A stretch of DNA of 64,000 nt from Ferruginibacter sp. (GCA_017983695.1 JAGOAX010000005.1:1-64000), one strand, 5' to 3'. Positions 16,402 through 25,185 are shown, counted from the first letter of the stretch. Notes: generated from the sequence alone by a model not told the origin. Numbers and translations are program-made.

Positions 16402-16986
16402 TCATTTCTTAAATCCAATCCTTTCTCTTTCTTCCCAATTAATTATTTTTAGCTTTTCGTCTTCTTTTACATCAAGCATATTTTCAAGAGCATCATAAAT
16501 ACTGCTCAACTGTACATCATGTTCATCAATCCTGTCTTTAAGCTCATTCACTAAATGTAAAACAGCTGCATTTTTATTGGCAAATTTCTTTAAAGCAATG
16601 AAAGCTCTTACAATAGCAATATTCATCTTTCTTGCTTTTGGGCTTTTTAAAATACTGGCAAGCATGGTAACGCCGTGTTCAGTAAAAGCGTAAGGCGGAG
16701 AACTTACCTTCCTTTTTCTTTGAGATGATATCACAGATTGTGATATCATATTGATTTCTCCTTTAAATTCCGTTTCCGATGATATCACAATCTGTGACAT
16801 CATATCTTTCCACTCTTTTATGGTAAGTCGGAACATAAAGTCTTTGGGAAAACTTGCTGCATTTCTTTTTACAGCCTGATTAAAAACCCTTGTTTCAACT
16901 CCATACAGTTGTGCCAGGTCAAAATCAAGCATAATCTTATCTCCTCTCACCTCATAAATTTTATCTTGTATTACCTGAGCTTTCAT
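16402..16986 (-). CDS. ORF6N-domain protein (phage-type DNA-binding regulator)
   Basis: The 194-residue protein opens with the ORF6N domain (IYEVRGDKIMLDFDLAQLYGV, then NAASFPKDFMFRLT) and continues with YAFTEHGVTMLASIL, followed by a C-terminal region with coiled-coil character. Such proteins are phage-related and presumed to bind DNA. Between FRLT and YAFTEHG there is an extra stretch with a repeated peptide (SQIVISS then SQSVISS) encoded by two near-perfect 25-bp palindromes. The gene overlaps the NCS1 permease 3' end by 26 bases and stands inside a metabolic operon where it has no obvious role. Confidence 0.85.
   Translation of the reverse strand: MKAQVIQDKIYEVRGDKIMLDFDLAQLYGVETRVFNQAVKRNAASFPKDFMFRLTIKEWKDMMSQIVISSETEFKGEINMISQSVISSQRKRKVSSPPYAFTEHGVTMLASILKSPKARKMNIAIVRAFIALKKFANKNAAVLHLVNELKDRIDEHDVQLSSIYDALENMLDVKEDEKLKIINWEERERIGFKK
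16725..16803. repeat. Two palindromes inside the ORF6N coding sequence
   Basis: 16725-16749 is ATGATATCACA, 3 bases, TGTGATATCAT: a perfect 11-bp inverted repeat. 16779-16803 is the same with one mismatch and an inverted spacer (GAT versus ATC). They are 29 bases apart and in frame with each other. Confidence 0.85.
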
Positions 16987-18469
16987 TACTTAGTTTTTTC
17001 ATTAATAAAAGATAAACAATTCCACTCACAGCAAATCCCACAAACCAGGCGTAATTATACAATTGCGAAATCCATTGTGGAAACGCTGTTGGAGAAAGCA
17101 ATTTTACCTGTAATAAAAAACCAGGTAAATTTGGTGCAATGCCAATTAATAATGCAATGATGGCTTTTGAATTAAACCCATTGCTGTACCGGTAAGCTCC
17201 CTCGTGTTTATACAGGTCATCGGCAATTAAATTTTTCTTCCTGATGAAAAAATAATCTGCTATCATGATGCCTCCAACAGGGCCTAATAAACTGGAGTAA
17301 GCTATCAGCCAGGTAAAAATATATCCATCGGGGCTGGCAATTAATTTCCAGGGTAAAATTAAAATACCAATAATGCCGGTAATATAGCCGCCGGTTTTAA
17401 AATTAATTTTATGTGGTGCCAGGTGAGCAAAGTCGTTGGCAGGACTTACAATATTGGCCGCAATATTTGTAGCCAATGTTGAAATGATAATCCCGATCAT
17501 TGCGAAACTCACCATTATTTTACTATCAAATCTCCCGGCTAATTTTACAATATCCCATTCGCTGTTACCATAAATAATAGCTGTTGCAGAAGTAACCACC
17601 ACACCTATAAATGCAAACAGCGTCATGCTCGGCGGCAACCCAATGATCTGTCCATTGATCTGTGCTTTCTGGCTTTTTGCATAACGTGTAAAATCAGGAA
17701 TATTTAAAGAGAGTGTTGCCCAAAAACCAACCATGCCTGTCAATGCCGGAAAAAAGAATTTAAAGAAGGCTCCTGCATCACTAAATTTTGAAGGTTGGTC
17801 TAAAATTGGTCCCAGGCCATTGGCTGCAAATATTGCCCAGCCCAATAATGCCAGTGCGGCAATAGGTAAAAAGAATGCTTTAAATACTAATAATTTTTTA
17901 ATGCTTTCTACTCCGAGATAAACAATGAACATATTCAGCAACCAAAAAACTAAAAAACAAACTAAAGGAATTGCTTGCGGAAATAATCCTGTAATATGAA
18001 TTTCTTCCATAGAAGGATTCCATGCCCTGATTAAATTATATAATGATTCTCCACCGATCCATGTTTGAATACCAAACCAACCGCAGGCAACAATGGCCCT
18101 TAACATTGCAGGAATGTTGGCACCCTTTGTTCCAAAACTTACTCTTGCTAAAACAGGAAACGGAATACCATATTTTGCACCGGCATGTCCATTCAATATC
18201 ATTGGAATTAATACAATGGTGTTGCCTAAAAAAATAGTAAGTATCGCCTGCCACCAATTCATACCGCCCTGTATTAACGAACTTGCCAGCATGTAGGTCG
18301 GTATACACAAACTCATACTTATCCATAGGGCTGCATAATTCCATGTACCCCATGTACGTTTGCTTTGCGGAATGGGCGCAAGGTCTGCATTGATGAGAGA
18401 GTGGTCAGCCTCTCCCTCATTCCCTCTCCCAGAGAGAGGGAGGCCAGACTGTTGGTTCTCTATTGACAT
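16961..18469 (-). CDS. NCS1-family nucleobase:cation symporter
   Basis: A 502-residue inner-membrane protein with about 12 hydrophobic segments and NCS1 features: GTWNYAALWISMSLCIP at the start of helix 1, GIQTWIGGESLYNLI, and NIPDFTRYAKSQ. The family imports uracil, hydantoins, allantoin or thiamin precursors. In the pyrimidine block the likely cargo is uracil or dihydropyrimidine. The first 30 or so residues contain a segment encoded by a C-rich/G-rich hairpin repeat (18406-18445), so the cytoplasmic N-tail is partly repeat-derived. Confidence 0.9.
   Translation of the reverse strand: MSIENQQSGLPLSGRGNEGEADHSLINADLAPIPQSKRTWGTWNYAALWISMSLCIPTYMLASSLIQGGMNWWQAILTIFLGNTIVLIPMILNGHAGAKYGIPFPVLARVSFGTKGANIPAMLRAIVACGWFGIQTWIGGESLYNLIRAWNPSMEEIHITGLFPQAIPLVCFLVFWLLNMFIVYLGVESIKKLLVFKAFFLPIAALALLGWAIFAANGLGPILDQPSKFSDAGAFFKFFFPALTGMVGFWATLSLNIPDFTRYAKSQKAQINGQIIGLPPSMTLFAFIGVVVTSATAIIYGNSEWDIVKLAGRFDSKIMVSFAMIGIIISTLATNIAANIVSPANDFAHLAPHKINFKTGGYITGIIGILILPWKLIASPDGYIFTWLIAYSSLLGPVGGIMIADYFFIRKKNLIADDLYKHEGAYRYSNGFNSKAIIALLIGIAPNLPGFLLQVKLLSPTAFPQWISQLYNYAWFVGFAVSGIVYLLLMKKLSNESSGNTR
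18406..18445. repeat. Hairpin repeat inside the NCS1 permease 5' coding end
   Basis: CCCTCTCCCAGAGAGAGGG forms a hairpin with flanking CCTCTCCCTC and GGGAGG. It encodes the tail segment LPLSGRGNEGEA, which has no counterpart I recognise in the family. Confidence 0.65.
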
Positions 18470-18554
18470 TTGTAATTAAGCATTTCAACATTAAATAAAT
18501 TATCAACAATCTTATTAGCTAATCAGCATTAAATTAAAACAATTGAGCTCTTCT

Positions 18555-18583
18555 AAAGTCCCCCTTGGGGGGATTTAGGGGGC
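18555..18583. repeat. Hairpin repeat spanning the aminotransferase stop codon
   Basis: AAGTCCCCCTTGGGGGGATT followed by TAGGGGGC. Read on the minus strand it supplies the last codons and the stop of the aminotransferase gene. Confidence 0.65.
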
Positions 18584-19957
18584 TGTATTCTCATCCGCAA
18601 TTTTTATTGCTTCGCTGATTATTGCTAACCCTTCATCGATCTGTGCTTTAGTAACACATAATGGCGGTGCAGTAAAAATATAATTCCATCTTACAAAAGT
18701 GTACATGCCCAGCTCTTTAATTTTTGCGGCCACTTTATTCATCACCATCATTTCTTCGGGCTTTGCATTAAACGGTGCCATCGGCTCTTTGGTGTTTCTG
18801 TTCTTTACCAATTCAATACAACCCAATAAACCGGTATTTCTAAAATCCCCAATACTCGGATGTTTTTGTTTTAATAATTCAACCTGTTGCTCCATGTATT
18901 TCCCCATGGCAACTGTATTGGCAATTAAATTATCGTCTTCGTAAATTTTTAAGGTTTCCAATGCCGCAGCACAACTAACCGGGTGTGCAGAATATGTAAG
19001 CCCCAATGCCAAAACAGCATCATCAAATTTTGCAGCAATTTTATTGCTTACCTGCAAACAGCCAAAAGGTAAATAACCGCAGGTTAATCCCTTTGCCATT
19101 GCAATCATATCCGGAATGATATCATGATTCTGAAAACCAAACCATTTACCGGTTCTTCCAAAACCACTCATTACTTCATCCATTATCAATAATATGCCAT
19201 GCTTATTGCAAATTTCTCTTACTGCTTTTAAATAACCCACCGGGTATTTTAAACATCCCGATGAACCACTTTCACCTTCCAGTAAAATGGCAGCAATATT
19301 TCCCCACCCTTCATAAGCAATAATTTTTTCTAGGCTTGCAACAGATTCTTTCAATAAATTTTCTTCGCCATATTCCCAGCGGTATAAATAAGGCAGATCA
19401 AAATGAACAAAGCTGGGTGCCTGTTGACTATCCACCGGTAATTTTCTTGGGTCGCCACTTGCCGTCATAGCGCCATTGGATGAGCCGTGATAAGATTGAT
19501 AACGGCATAAAATTTTATGGCGGCCTGTATATAATCTTGCCAGCTTAATGCCGTTTTCTATTGACGTTGCGCCACATAAAGTAAAAAATGATTTATTCAG
19601 ATCACCACCACAAATTGCTGCCAGCTTCTTTCCCAATTCGCCACGCACTTTAGTAACACAAGATGGCGTAACATAACTCACTTCCTGCATTTGTTTTACC
19701 ACAGCATTGGTAATGCGCTGGTCACCATGGCCAATATTTACATTCATCAGCCCAGATGAAAAATCGATATAACGTTTGTCATCATAATCATGCAGGTAAA
19801 CGCCTTCGCCATATTTAACAGCAATTGGTGCAATGTTTTTTTGCTTGCTCCAACTGAATAAGGTGTAATCCAGGTTATCCTGGATTATTTGCCCCCCCGC
19901 CCCTGAAGGGGAGCTTTTAGATTCTGATGACTTGGGAGCAATTTTTGTTTCTGACAT
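18575..19957 (-). CDS. Class III aminotransferase, probable beta-alanine transaminase
   Basis: The 460-residue PLP enzyme belongs to the omega-aminotransferase group: GATSIENGIKLAR, LLIMDEVMSGFGRTGKWF and the PLP lysine Lys289 in AMAKGLTCGYLP. Placed between the uracil-degrading genes and a malonate-semialdehyde-type dehydrogenase, its likely job is to turn beta-alanine into malonate semialdehyde with pyruvate or 2-oxoglutarate as acceptor. Exact substrates are inference. The first 22 residues contain a low-complexity segment encoded by a C-rich repeat, and the stop codon lies in another. Confidence 0.87.
   Translation of the reverse strand: MSETKIAPKSSESKSSPSGAGGQIIQDNLDYTLFSWSKQKNIAPIAVKYGEGVYLHDYDDKRYIDFSSGLMNVNIGHGDQRITNAVVKQMQEVSYVTPSCVTKVRGELGKKLAAICGGDLNKSFFTLCGATSIENGIKLARLYTGRHKILCRYQSYHGSSNGAMTASGDPRKLPVDSQQAPSFVHFDLPYLYRWEYGEENLLKESVASLEKIIAYEGWGNIAAILLEGESGSSGCLKYPVGYLKAVREICNKHGILLIMDEVMSGFGRTGKWFGFQNHDIIPDMIAMAKGLTCGYLPFGCLQVSNKIAAKFDDAVLALGLTYSAHPVSCAAALETLKIYEDDNLIANTVAMGKYMEQQVELLKQKHPSIGDFRNTGLLGCIELVKNRNTKEPMAPFNAKPEEMMVMNKVAAKIKELGMYTFVRWNYIFTAPPLCVTKAQIDEGLAIISEAIKIADENTAP
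19890..19920. repeat. Hairpin repeat inside the aminotransferase 5' coding end
   Basis: GCCCCCCCGCCCCTGAAGGGG followed by AGCTT. It encodes the SKSSPSGAGGQ-type segment ahead of the conserved domain. Confidence 0.65.
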
Positions 19958-19976
19958 AATATTTTATTTTTTGTAA

Positions 19977-20056
19977 CGAGCTTTAGTTTTTTATGGCGGC
20001 ATCGTTGCGTCGCACTCTTCAACTACATCACTCTAGTGAGCTTTAATTGTGTTTTA
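19977..20056 (-). repeat. Dispersed intergenic repeat, copy 4
   Basis: On the minus strand: ACACAATTAAAGCTCAC, then AGAGTGCGACGCAACGATG, ending CTAAAGCTCG. The GTGCGACGCAA core and the paired AAAGCTC ends match copies 2 and 3; the middle differs. Confidence 0.7.
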
Positions 20057-20159
20057 GTTAAGACCTTTGGCTTTCTAATATCAGCCCTTCGTGCTTGTTG
20101 AACTATTTATAATATTTCAATTCAAAAGAGAGTTCGATTAAATATTACTGTAACAATCT

Positions 20160-20186
20160 AAGTTCCCCTTCAGGGGACAGGGGCAA
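20160..20186. repeat. Hairpin repeat downstream of mmsA
   Basis: TTCCCCTTCAGGGGACAGGGG lies just after the mmsA stop on the minus strand. The 233-bp gap to the aminotransferase holds only this and dispersed repeat copy 4, with no gene. Confidence 0.6.
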
Positions 20187-20190
20187 CATT

Positions 20191-21648
20191 TTAACTCATC
20201 CAATTCACCCCGGCTTCCGCATTCCACTTCGTTGTACTTTTTTTCAACTTTGTCCAGAATTCAATCGAACTTTTTCCTGTAATATCACCCACACCAAATT
20301 TGCTTTCGTTCCATCCACCAAAACTAAATGGCTCCCTTGGCACCGGCACACCAACATTTACGCCTATCATTCCTGCGCTGGCATGGTCAATAATATATCT
20401 TGCCATACCGCCATTTTGTGTAAATACACTTGCTGCATTGCCATAAGGGTTGGCATTTTCAATAGCCAATGCTTCATCAACAGTGTTTGTCCGCATAATA
20501 GAGATCACCGGGCCAAAAATTTCTTCTGTTGCCACACTCATAGTTGGTTTTACAAAATCAATTACAGTTGGGCCAACATAAGTTCCGTTTTCCTTTCCTG
20601 CAACTTTGGTATTGCGGCCATCCACTAAAATTTTTGCGCCGTCTCTTTCTGCTTCGCCAATAAACCGTTCAATGCGCTCTTTACTTTCTTTGCTGATTAC
20701 CGCACCTAAATTTTCTCCGGGAATAATTTTCCTGGCTTCATCACAAATTTTATCAACGATCGCATCCACATTACCCACACCAATCATTGCACTTGCCGCC
20801 ATACAACGCTGCCCTGCACAGCCACTCATGCTGGCAGCAACATTTTGTGCAGTCATACCGGGAATAGCATCTGGCAAAACCATCAAATGATTTTTTGCAC
20901 CACCTAATGCCAGGCATCTTTTATAATTTGATGTGGCTCTTTGATAAACAATTTTAGCAACCTTTGTACTGCCTACAAATGAAACCGCTTCAATACCCGG
21001 ATGATCACAAATAGCATTTACAATATCCACATCGCCATGTACAATATTAAATACGCCATCGGGTAAACCAGCTTCCTTTAAAAGTTCGGCCAATCGGCCA
21101 CAACTCAGGGGCACTTTTTCAGATGGCTTTATGATCATACAATTGCCTAAAGCAATGGCATTCGGCAAAGTCCAGTTGGGTACCATTGCCGGAAAATTAA
21201 ATGGCACAATAGAAGCCACCACACCCAGTGGCACATGTTCTGTTCTGCATTCAACACCTTTACTCACTTCCAGTACCTCGCCAGTTACCAATTGTGGCAA
21301 CGAAACAGCAAACTCGGTAAGCTCAATACACTTTTCTATTTCGGCCACCGATTCGCTGTATATTTTTCCATTCTCTTCACTGCACAATTCTGCCAGTTCC
21401 TTTAAATTTTTTTCAAGTAAATATCTATAGCGGAAAAATACCTGCACCCTTTCCTTAATGGGTGTTTTACTCCATAAAGGGAATGCGGCTTTGGCTGCTT
21501 TAACCGCATCATCTAAATCTTTTGCCGCCGACATGGGGACTGTAGATAATAAATTACCGTCGATAGGTGAAATGACTTCCATAGTTCTGGAAGAACTACT
21601 GTCAACAAATTTTCCGTTGATAAAATTTTTAAGTGGAGTATATTTCAT
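20191..21648 (-). CDS. mmsA: CoA-acylating methylmalonate-semialdehyde dehydrogenase
   Basis: The 485-residue aldehyde dehydrogenase has the MmsA/IolA hallmarks: VPFNFPAMVPNW, SFVGSTKVAKIVY and the catalytic Cys282 in GCAGQRCMAAS. These enzymes oxidise methylmalonate or malonate semialdehyde to propionyl- or acetyl-CoA with NAD+ and CoA. With the adjacent transaminase this would finish uracil breakdown to acetyl-CoA, and thymine breakdown to propionyl-CoA. It is the first gene of the minus-strand block, divergent from the nucleoside genes, so the 140-bp gap likely holds promoters for both sets. Confidence 0.92.
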   Translation of the reverse strand: MKYTPLKNFINGKFVDSSSSRTMEVISPIDGNLLSTVPMSAAKDLDDAVKAAKAAFPLWSKTPIKERVQVFFRYRYLLEKNLKELAELCSEENGKIYSESVAEIEKCIELTEFAVSLPQLVTGEVLEVSKGVECRTEHVPLGVVASIVPFNFPAMVPNWTLPNAIALGNCMIIKPSEKVPLSCGRLAELLKEAGLPDGVFNIVHGDVDIVNAICDHPGIEAVSFVGSTKVAKIVYQRATSNYKRCLALGGAKNHLMVLPDAIPGMTAQNVAASMSGCAGQRCMAASAMIGVGNVDAIVDKICDEARKIIPGENLGAVISKESKERIERFIGEAERDGAKILVDGRNTKVAGKENGTYVGPTVIDFVKPTMSVATEEIFGPVISIMRTNTVDEALAIENANPYGNAASVFTQNGGMARYIIDHASAGMIGVNVGVPVPREPFSFGGWNESKFGVGDITGKSSIEFWTKLKKSTTKWNAEAGVNWMS

Positions 21649-21789
21649 AGTACTTTTATTTTATCAAAAATGAAAGGAATTATTTATAGCAAACTAAAAT
21701 TAAGCATAAAAAATTACTTTATAAGTTTATAAAAAATAAGCAAAAGTTAATTGCAGGATTGTTTAACTTACTGTTTAAAAAATACAGCA

Positions 21790-22662
21790 ATGCAAAAAAT
21801 TGCAGCATCGGAATTAATTATTAACAGCAGGGGTGCTGTTTATCATTTGGACCTGAGGCCCGAAGAACTTGCCGATACAATTATTTTAGTTGGCGACCCC
21901 GACAGGGTAAAAAAAGTAAGCAATCATTTCGATAGTATTGAATGCAGGCAACAGCACCGTGAATTTATAACGCATACCGGTTATGTTGGCAATAAAAGAA
22001 TATCCGTATTATCAACAGGTATTGGCCCCGACAATATTGATATTGCAATAAATGAACTTGATGCTTTGGCCAATATTGATTTTGAAACAAGAACAATAAA
22101 ACCTGTTCTTTCAAAATTAAGCATCATCCGCTTTGGTACATCAGGCTCTTTGCAGGCAGATATACCGGTAGATAGTTTGGTAGCATCCACACATGGATTG
22201 GGACTGGATAACCTGATGAATTATTATGCTTATACCAAGTCGGCTGAAGAAAATGAATTGATTGATGCATTTATTGCACAAACAGGATTAGATACTGCAA
22301 TCACTTTTCCCTATATCTCCAAAGGAAGTGATACACTACTCAATAAATTTCCGGATAGTTTTTATAAAGGCATTACTGTTACCTGCCCCGGTTTTTATGG
22401 GCCGCAGGGAAGGGTATTGCGCTTGCCGTTAAGCAGTCCCGGCCTTATTAATAAACTCACCGGTTTTAATTTCCATAACCATAAGATAACTAACTTTGAA
22501 ATGGAAACTTCTGCCATTTACGGACTGGGTAAATTACTGGGCCATAATTGTTGCAGTGTTAACGCTATTGTTGCCAACCGTGTGCAAAAAGAATTTTCGA
22601 AAGATGGCAATGCCGCAGTAGAAAATTTAATTACCACCGCATTGGCAGTATTAATTGCATAA
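21790..22662 (+). CDS. Nucleoside phosphorylase, uridine phosphorylase-like
   Basis: I start the gene at the ATG at 21790 (290 residues) because an upstream in-frame ATG at 21751 adds only 13 unconserved residues. The protein has the nucleoside phosphorylase fold: VGDPDRV phosphate site near residue 37, STGIGPDNIDIAINEL, FGTSGSLQADIPVDS and FEMETSAIYGL (ribose/purine-pyrimidine site). Uridine phosphorylase releases uracil and ribose 1-phosphate, which would feed the divergent uracil block. A purine-specific paralogue is possible; a separate DeoD is encoded at 27188. Confidence 0.83.
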   Translation: MQKIAASELIINSRGAVYHLDLRPEELADTIILVGDPDRVKKVSNHFDSIECRQQHREFITHTGYVGNKRISVLSTGIGPDNIDIAINELDALANIDFETRTIKPVLSKLSIIRFGTSGSLQADIPVDSLVASTHGLGLDNLMNYYAYTKSAEENELIDAFIAQTGLDTAITFPYISKGSDTLLNKFPDSFYKGITVTCPGFYGPQGRVLRLPLSSPGLINKLTGFNFHNHKITNFEMETSAIYGLGKLLGHNCCSVNAIVANRVQKEFSKDGNAAVENLITTALAVLIA

Positions 22663-22670
22663 TATTTTTG
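22663..22670 (+). promoter_or_regulatory. Possible -7 element TATTTTTG before deoC
   Basis: Matches TAnnTTTG immediately after the stop codon of the phosphorylase gene and 20 bases before the deoC start. No clear -33 partner. Confidence 0.3.
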
Positions 22671-22689
22671 ACCTAAATAAAAATGACTG

Positions 22690-23601
22690 ATGGTTGCTAC
22701 AAGAATGATTCCTGATTTTTCATTATCACCACGGATTGACCAGGTGGGTGTAGAAGAAAGGGCAGCCCGTTTTACCAAGCGAAGTATAAAAAATGAAACC
22801 AAACTGAATGGTTTAAAGCTGGCGCTGAACATGATCGATCTTACCACATTAGAAGGGAAGGACACAGATGGTAAAGTAAAACAACTCTGTTATAAAGCCA
22901 TGCACCTGCATGATGCTTATCCGGGTTTACCAACAGTTGCCGCAGTATGTGTGTATCCATCCATGGTGAAAATTGCAAAAAAAGCATTGGAAGGCTCGGG
23001 TATTAAAGTTGCTTCTGTGGCCACGGCATTCCCAAGTGGCCAGGCGTCAAGAGATGTGAAGATCCGTGACACCAGGTTTGCTTTAAATGAAGGCGCCGAT
23101 GAAATTGACATGGTAATATCCAGGGGTAAATTTCATATGGGTGAATACAATTTTGTATTTGATGAAATTGCTGCAATAAAAGAAGCCTGTGGCGAAGCAA
23201 GGTTAAAAGTAATTTTAGAAACTGGCGAACTGGTTACCTATGATAAAGTTCGCCGGGCAAGTGATATTGCCATGTATGCCGGCGCAGATTTTATAAAGAC
23301 TTCTACCGGAAAAATTTCTCCTGCCGCTACAATGCCGGTAACACTGGTAATGCTGGAAGCCATCCGTGATTTTTATTACAAAACAGGCAAGCGCATTGCA
23401 ATGAAACCTGCCGGTGGTATCTCCAAATCAAAACTGGCTTTACATTATTTAGTAATGCTGAATGAGGTATTGGGAGAAGCCTGGATGAATAATGAATGGT
23501 TCCGATTTGGAGCAAGCAGTTTAGCCAATGATATTTTGATGCAGTTGATGAAACAGAAAACAGGCGTGTATCAATCAGCAGATTATTTTTCAATTGATTA
23601 A
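22690..23601 (+). CDS. deoC: Deoxyribose-phosphate aldolase
   Basis: A 303-residue class I aldolase that splits 2-deoxyribose 5-phosphate into acetaldehyde and glyceraldehyde 3-phosphate. The Schiff-base lysine is Lys203 in ADFIKTSTGK and the second active-site lysine Lys173 in KVILETGEL. An N-terminal extension of about 40 residues relative to the E. coli enzyme puts it with the longer DeoC forms. It follows the nucleoside phosphorylase by 27 bases and precedes an aldehyde dehydrogenase that could use the acetaldehyde. A terminator-like hairpin follows the stop. Confidence 0.94.
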   Translation: MVATRMIPDFSLSPRIDQVGVEERAARFTKRSIKNETKLNGLKLALNMIDLTTLEGKDTDGKVKQLCYKAMHLHDAYPGLPTVAAVCVYPSMVKIAKKALEGSGIKVASVATAFPSGQASRDVKIRDTRFALNEGADEIDMVISRGKFHMGEYNFVFDEIAAIKEACGEARLKVILETGELVTYDKVRRASDIAMYAGADFIKTSTGKISPAATMPVTLVMLEAIRDFYYKTGKRIAMKPAGGISKSKLALHYLVMLNEVLGEAWMNNEWFRFGASSLANDILMQLMKQKTGVYQSADYFSID

Positions 23602-23612
23602 AGCTTCCATGT

Positions 23613-23646
23613 AAAGACGCTGAGCAAAAAATAAAAGCGTCTTTTT
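23613..23646 (+). terminator. Terminator-like hairpin after deoC
   Basis: A 9-bp stem AAAGACGCT / AGCGTCTTT with a 14-base loop and T-run, 11 bases after the deoC stop. Read-through into the aldehyde dehydrogenase genes is still possible. Confidence 0.65.
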
Positions 23647-23658
23647 AAATTAAATAAT

Positions 23659-23699
23659 CTTTGCGCCATTGCTCCTTTGCATCTTGGCGTGAAAAAAAT
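23659..23699. repeat. Solo copy of the GxxExxY border repeat
   Basis: Read on the minus strand it begins TTTTTTCACGCCAAG and follows 12126-12164 with a few paired substitutions. No GxxExxY gene is next to it. It ends 8 bases before the aldehyde dehydrogenase start codon. Confidence 0.75.
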
Positions 23700-23706
23700 A
23701 AAACAG

Positions 23707-25185
23707 ATGGCAACTAAAAAAAATAATATTATAAAACTCAAATTCGACAGTGCAAGAAATTTAGCACCGGCGCCGGAAAGTAAATCTGCAGCAAAGATCA
23801 ATGAACGCTACGATCTGTTCATTAATGGCAAATTTGAAAAACCGTTGAGCAAAAAATATTTTGATACCATTAACCCGGCTACAGAAGAAAAATTATCATC
23901 GGTTGCTGAAGCCAATGCTGCCGATGTAAACAAAGCTGTTGCAGCTGCAAGAAATGCTTACGAAAAAACATGGAAGAAGACTTCTCCAAAAGAAAGGGCA
24001 AAATATATTTACCGCATTGCAAGAATGGTACAGGAAAGAGCAAGAGAATTCGCTATTATTGAAACGCTGGATGGTGGCAAACCAATCAGGGAGAGCCGTG
24101 ATTTTGATGTACCTACTGCCGCCAATCACTTTTTTTATTATGCCGGATGGGCAGATAAACTGGAGTATGCCTTTCCAAACCGACAGGCGCAATCACTGGG
24201 TGTAGCCGGGCAAATCATTCCATGGAATTTTCCTTTGCTGATGGCGGCATGGAAAATTGCACCGGCATTGGCAACGGGTAATACAGTTGTTTTAAAACCT
24301 GCAGAAACTACTTCTTTAACAGCACTAAAATTAGCTGAGATCATACAGGAAGCAGATCTTCCTCCGGGTGTAGTAAATATTATTACCGGTGCAGGTGCAA
24401 CAGGCGCTGCAATTGTTAATCATGCAGATATCAATAAAATTGCATTCACCGGTTCAACAGATGTGGGAAAAATCATTCAACGTGCAATTGCCGGAACTAA
24501 TAAAAAAGCAACATTGGAATTAGGCGGTAAAGCTGCCAATATTATTTTTGAAGATGCGCCACTAGACCAGGCTGTTGAAGGCGTAATAAACGGTATATTT
24601 TTTAACCAGGGGCATGTTTGTTGTGCCGGCTCAAGATTATATGTACAAGAATCTGTTTTTAAAACTGTGGTACAAAAATTAAAAGACCGGATGGAAACTT
24701 TAATCGTAGGTGATCCTTTAGATAAGAATACAGATATTGGTGCCATCAACTCCAGGCAACAACTGGAAGTGATCAATAAATATTTAGGCATTGGTCAGAA
24801 AGAAGGTGCAGAAATGTACCAGGGCTCCTGCACCTTACCAAAAAAAGGATTCTTTTGCAGGCCTACCATTTTTACCAATGTGGCACAAAGTAACCGCATT
24901 GCACAGGAAGAAATTTTTGGGCCGGTGTTAACTGTACAAAGTTTCCGTACCGAAGATGAGGTAATAGAAAAAGCAAACAATACTCCTTTTGGTTTATCAG
25001 CAGGCGTATGGACAGATAAGGGATCAAAAATATTTAACATGACCACCAAATTAAAAGCAGGTGTGGTTTGGGCAAACACTTATAATAAATTCGATCCCAC
25101 TTCTCCATTTGGAGGATATAAAGAAAGCGGATATGGAAGAGAAGGCGGGCTGCATGGGTTGGCGGGGTATGTGAACCTGGTTTAA
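23707..25185 (+). CDS. Aldehyde dehydrogenase, ALDH16-like catalytic subunit
   Basis: I start at ATG 23707; the in-frame ATG at 23677 lies inside the solo repeat. The 492-residue protein is a full NAD(P)-dependent aldehyde dehydrogenase: PWNFPLLMAAWK, the base Glu271 in LELGGKAA and the nucleophile Cys305 in NQGHVCCAGSR. Placement after deoC suggests acetaldehyde as substrate. Together with the shorter non-catalytic ALDH gene at 25756 it reproduces the two-domain order of ALDH16 proteins, with an S23-type gene inserted between the halves. Confidence 0.88.
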   Translation: MATKKNNIIKLKFDSARNLAPAPESKSAAKINERYDLFINGKFEKPLSKKYFDTINPATEEKLSSVAEANAADVNKAVAAARNAYEKTWKKTSPKERAKYIYRIARMVQERAREFAIIETLDGGKPIRESRDFDVPTAANHFFYYAGWADKLEYAFPNRQAQSLGVAGQIIPWNFPLLMAAWKIAPALATGNTVVLKPAETTSLTALKLAEIIQEADLPPGVVNIITGAGATGAAIVNHADINKIAFTGSTDVGKIIQRAIAGTNKKATLELGGKAANIIFEDAPLDQAVEGVINGIFFNQGHVCCAGSRLYVQESVFKTVVQKLKDRMETLIVGDPLDKNTDIGAINSRQQLEVINKYLGIGQKEGAEMYQGSCTLPKKGFFCRPTIFTNVAQSNRIAQEEIFGPVLTVQSFRTEDEVIEKANNTPFGLSAGVWTDKGSKIFNMTTKLKAGVVWANTYNKFDPTSPFGGYKESGYGREGGLHGLAGYVNLV

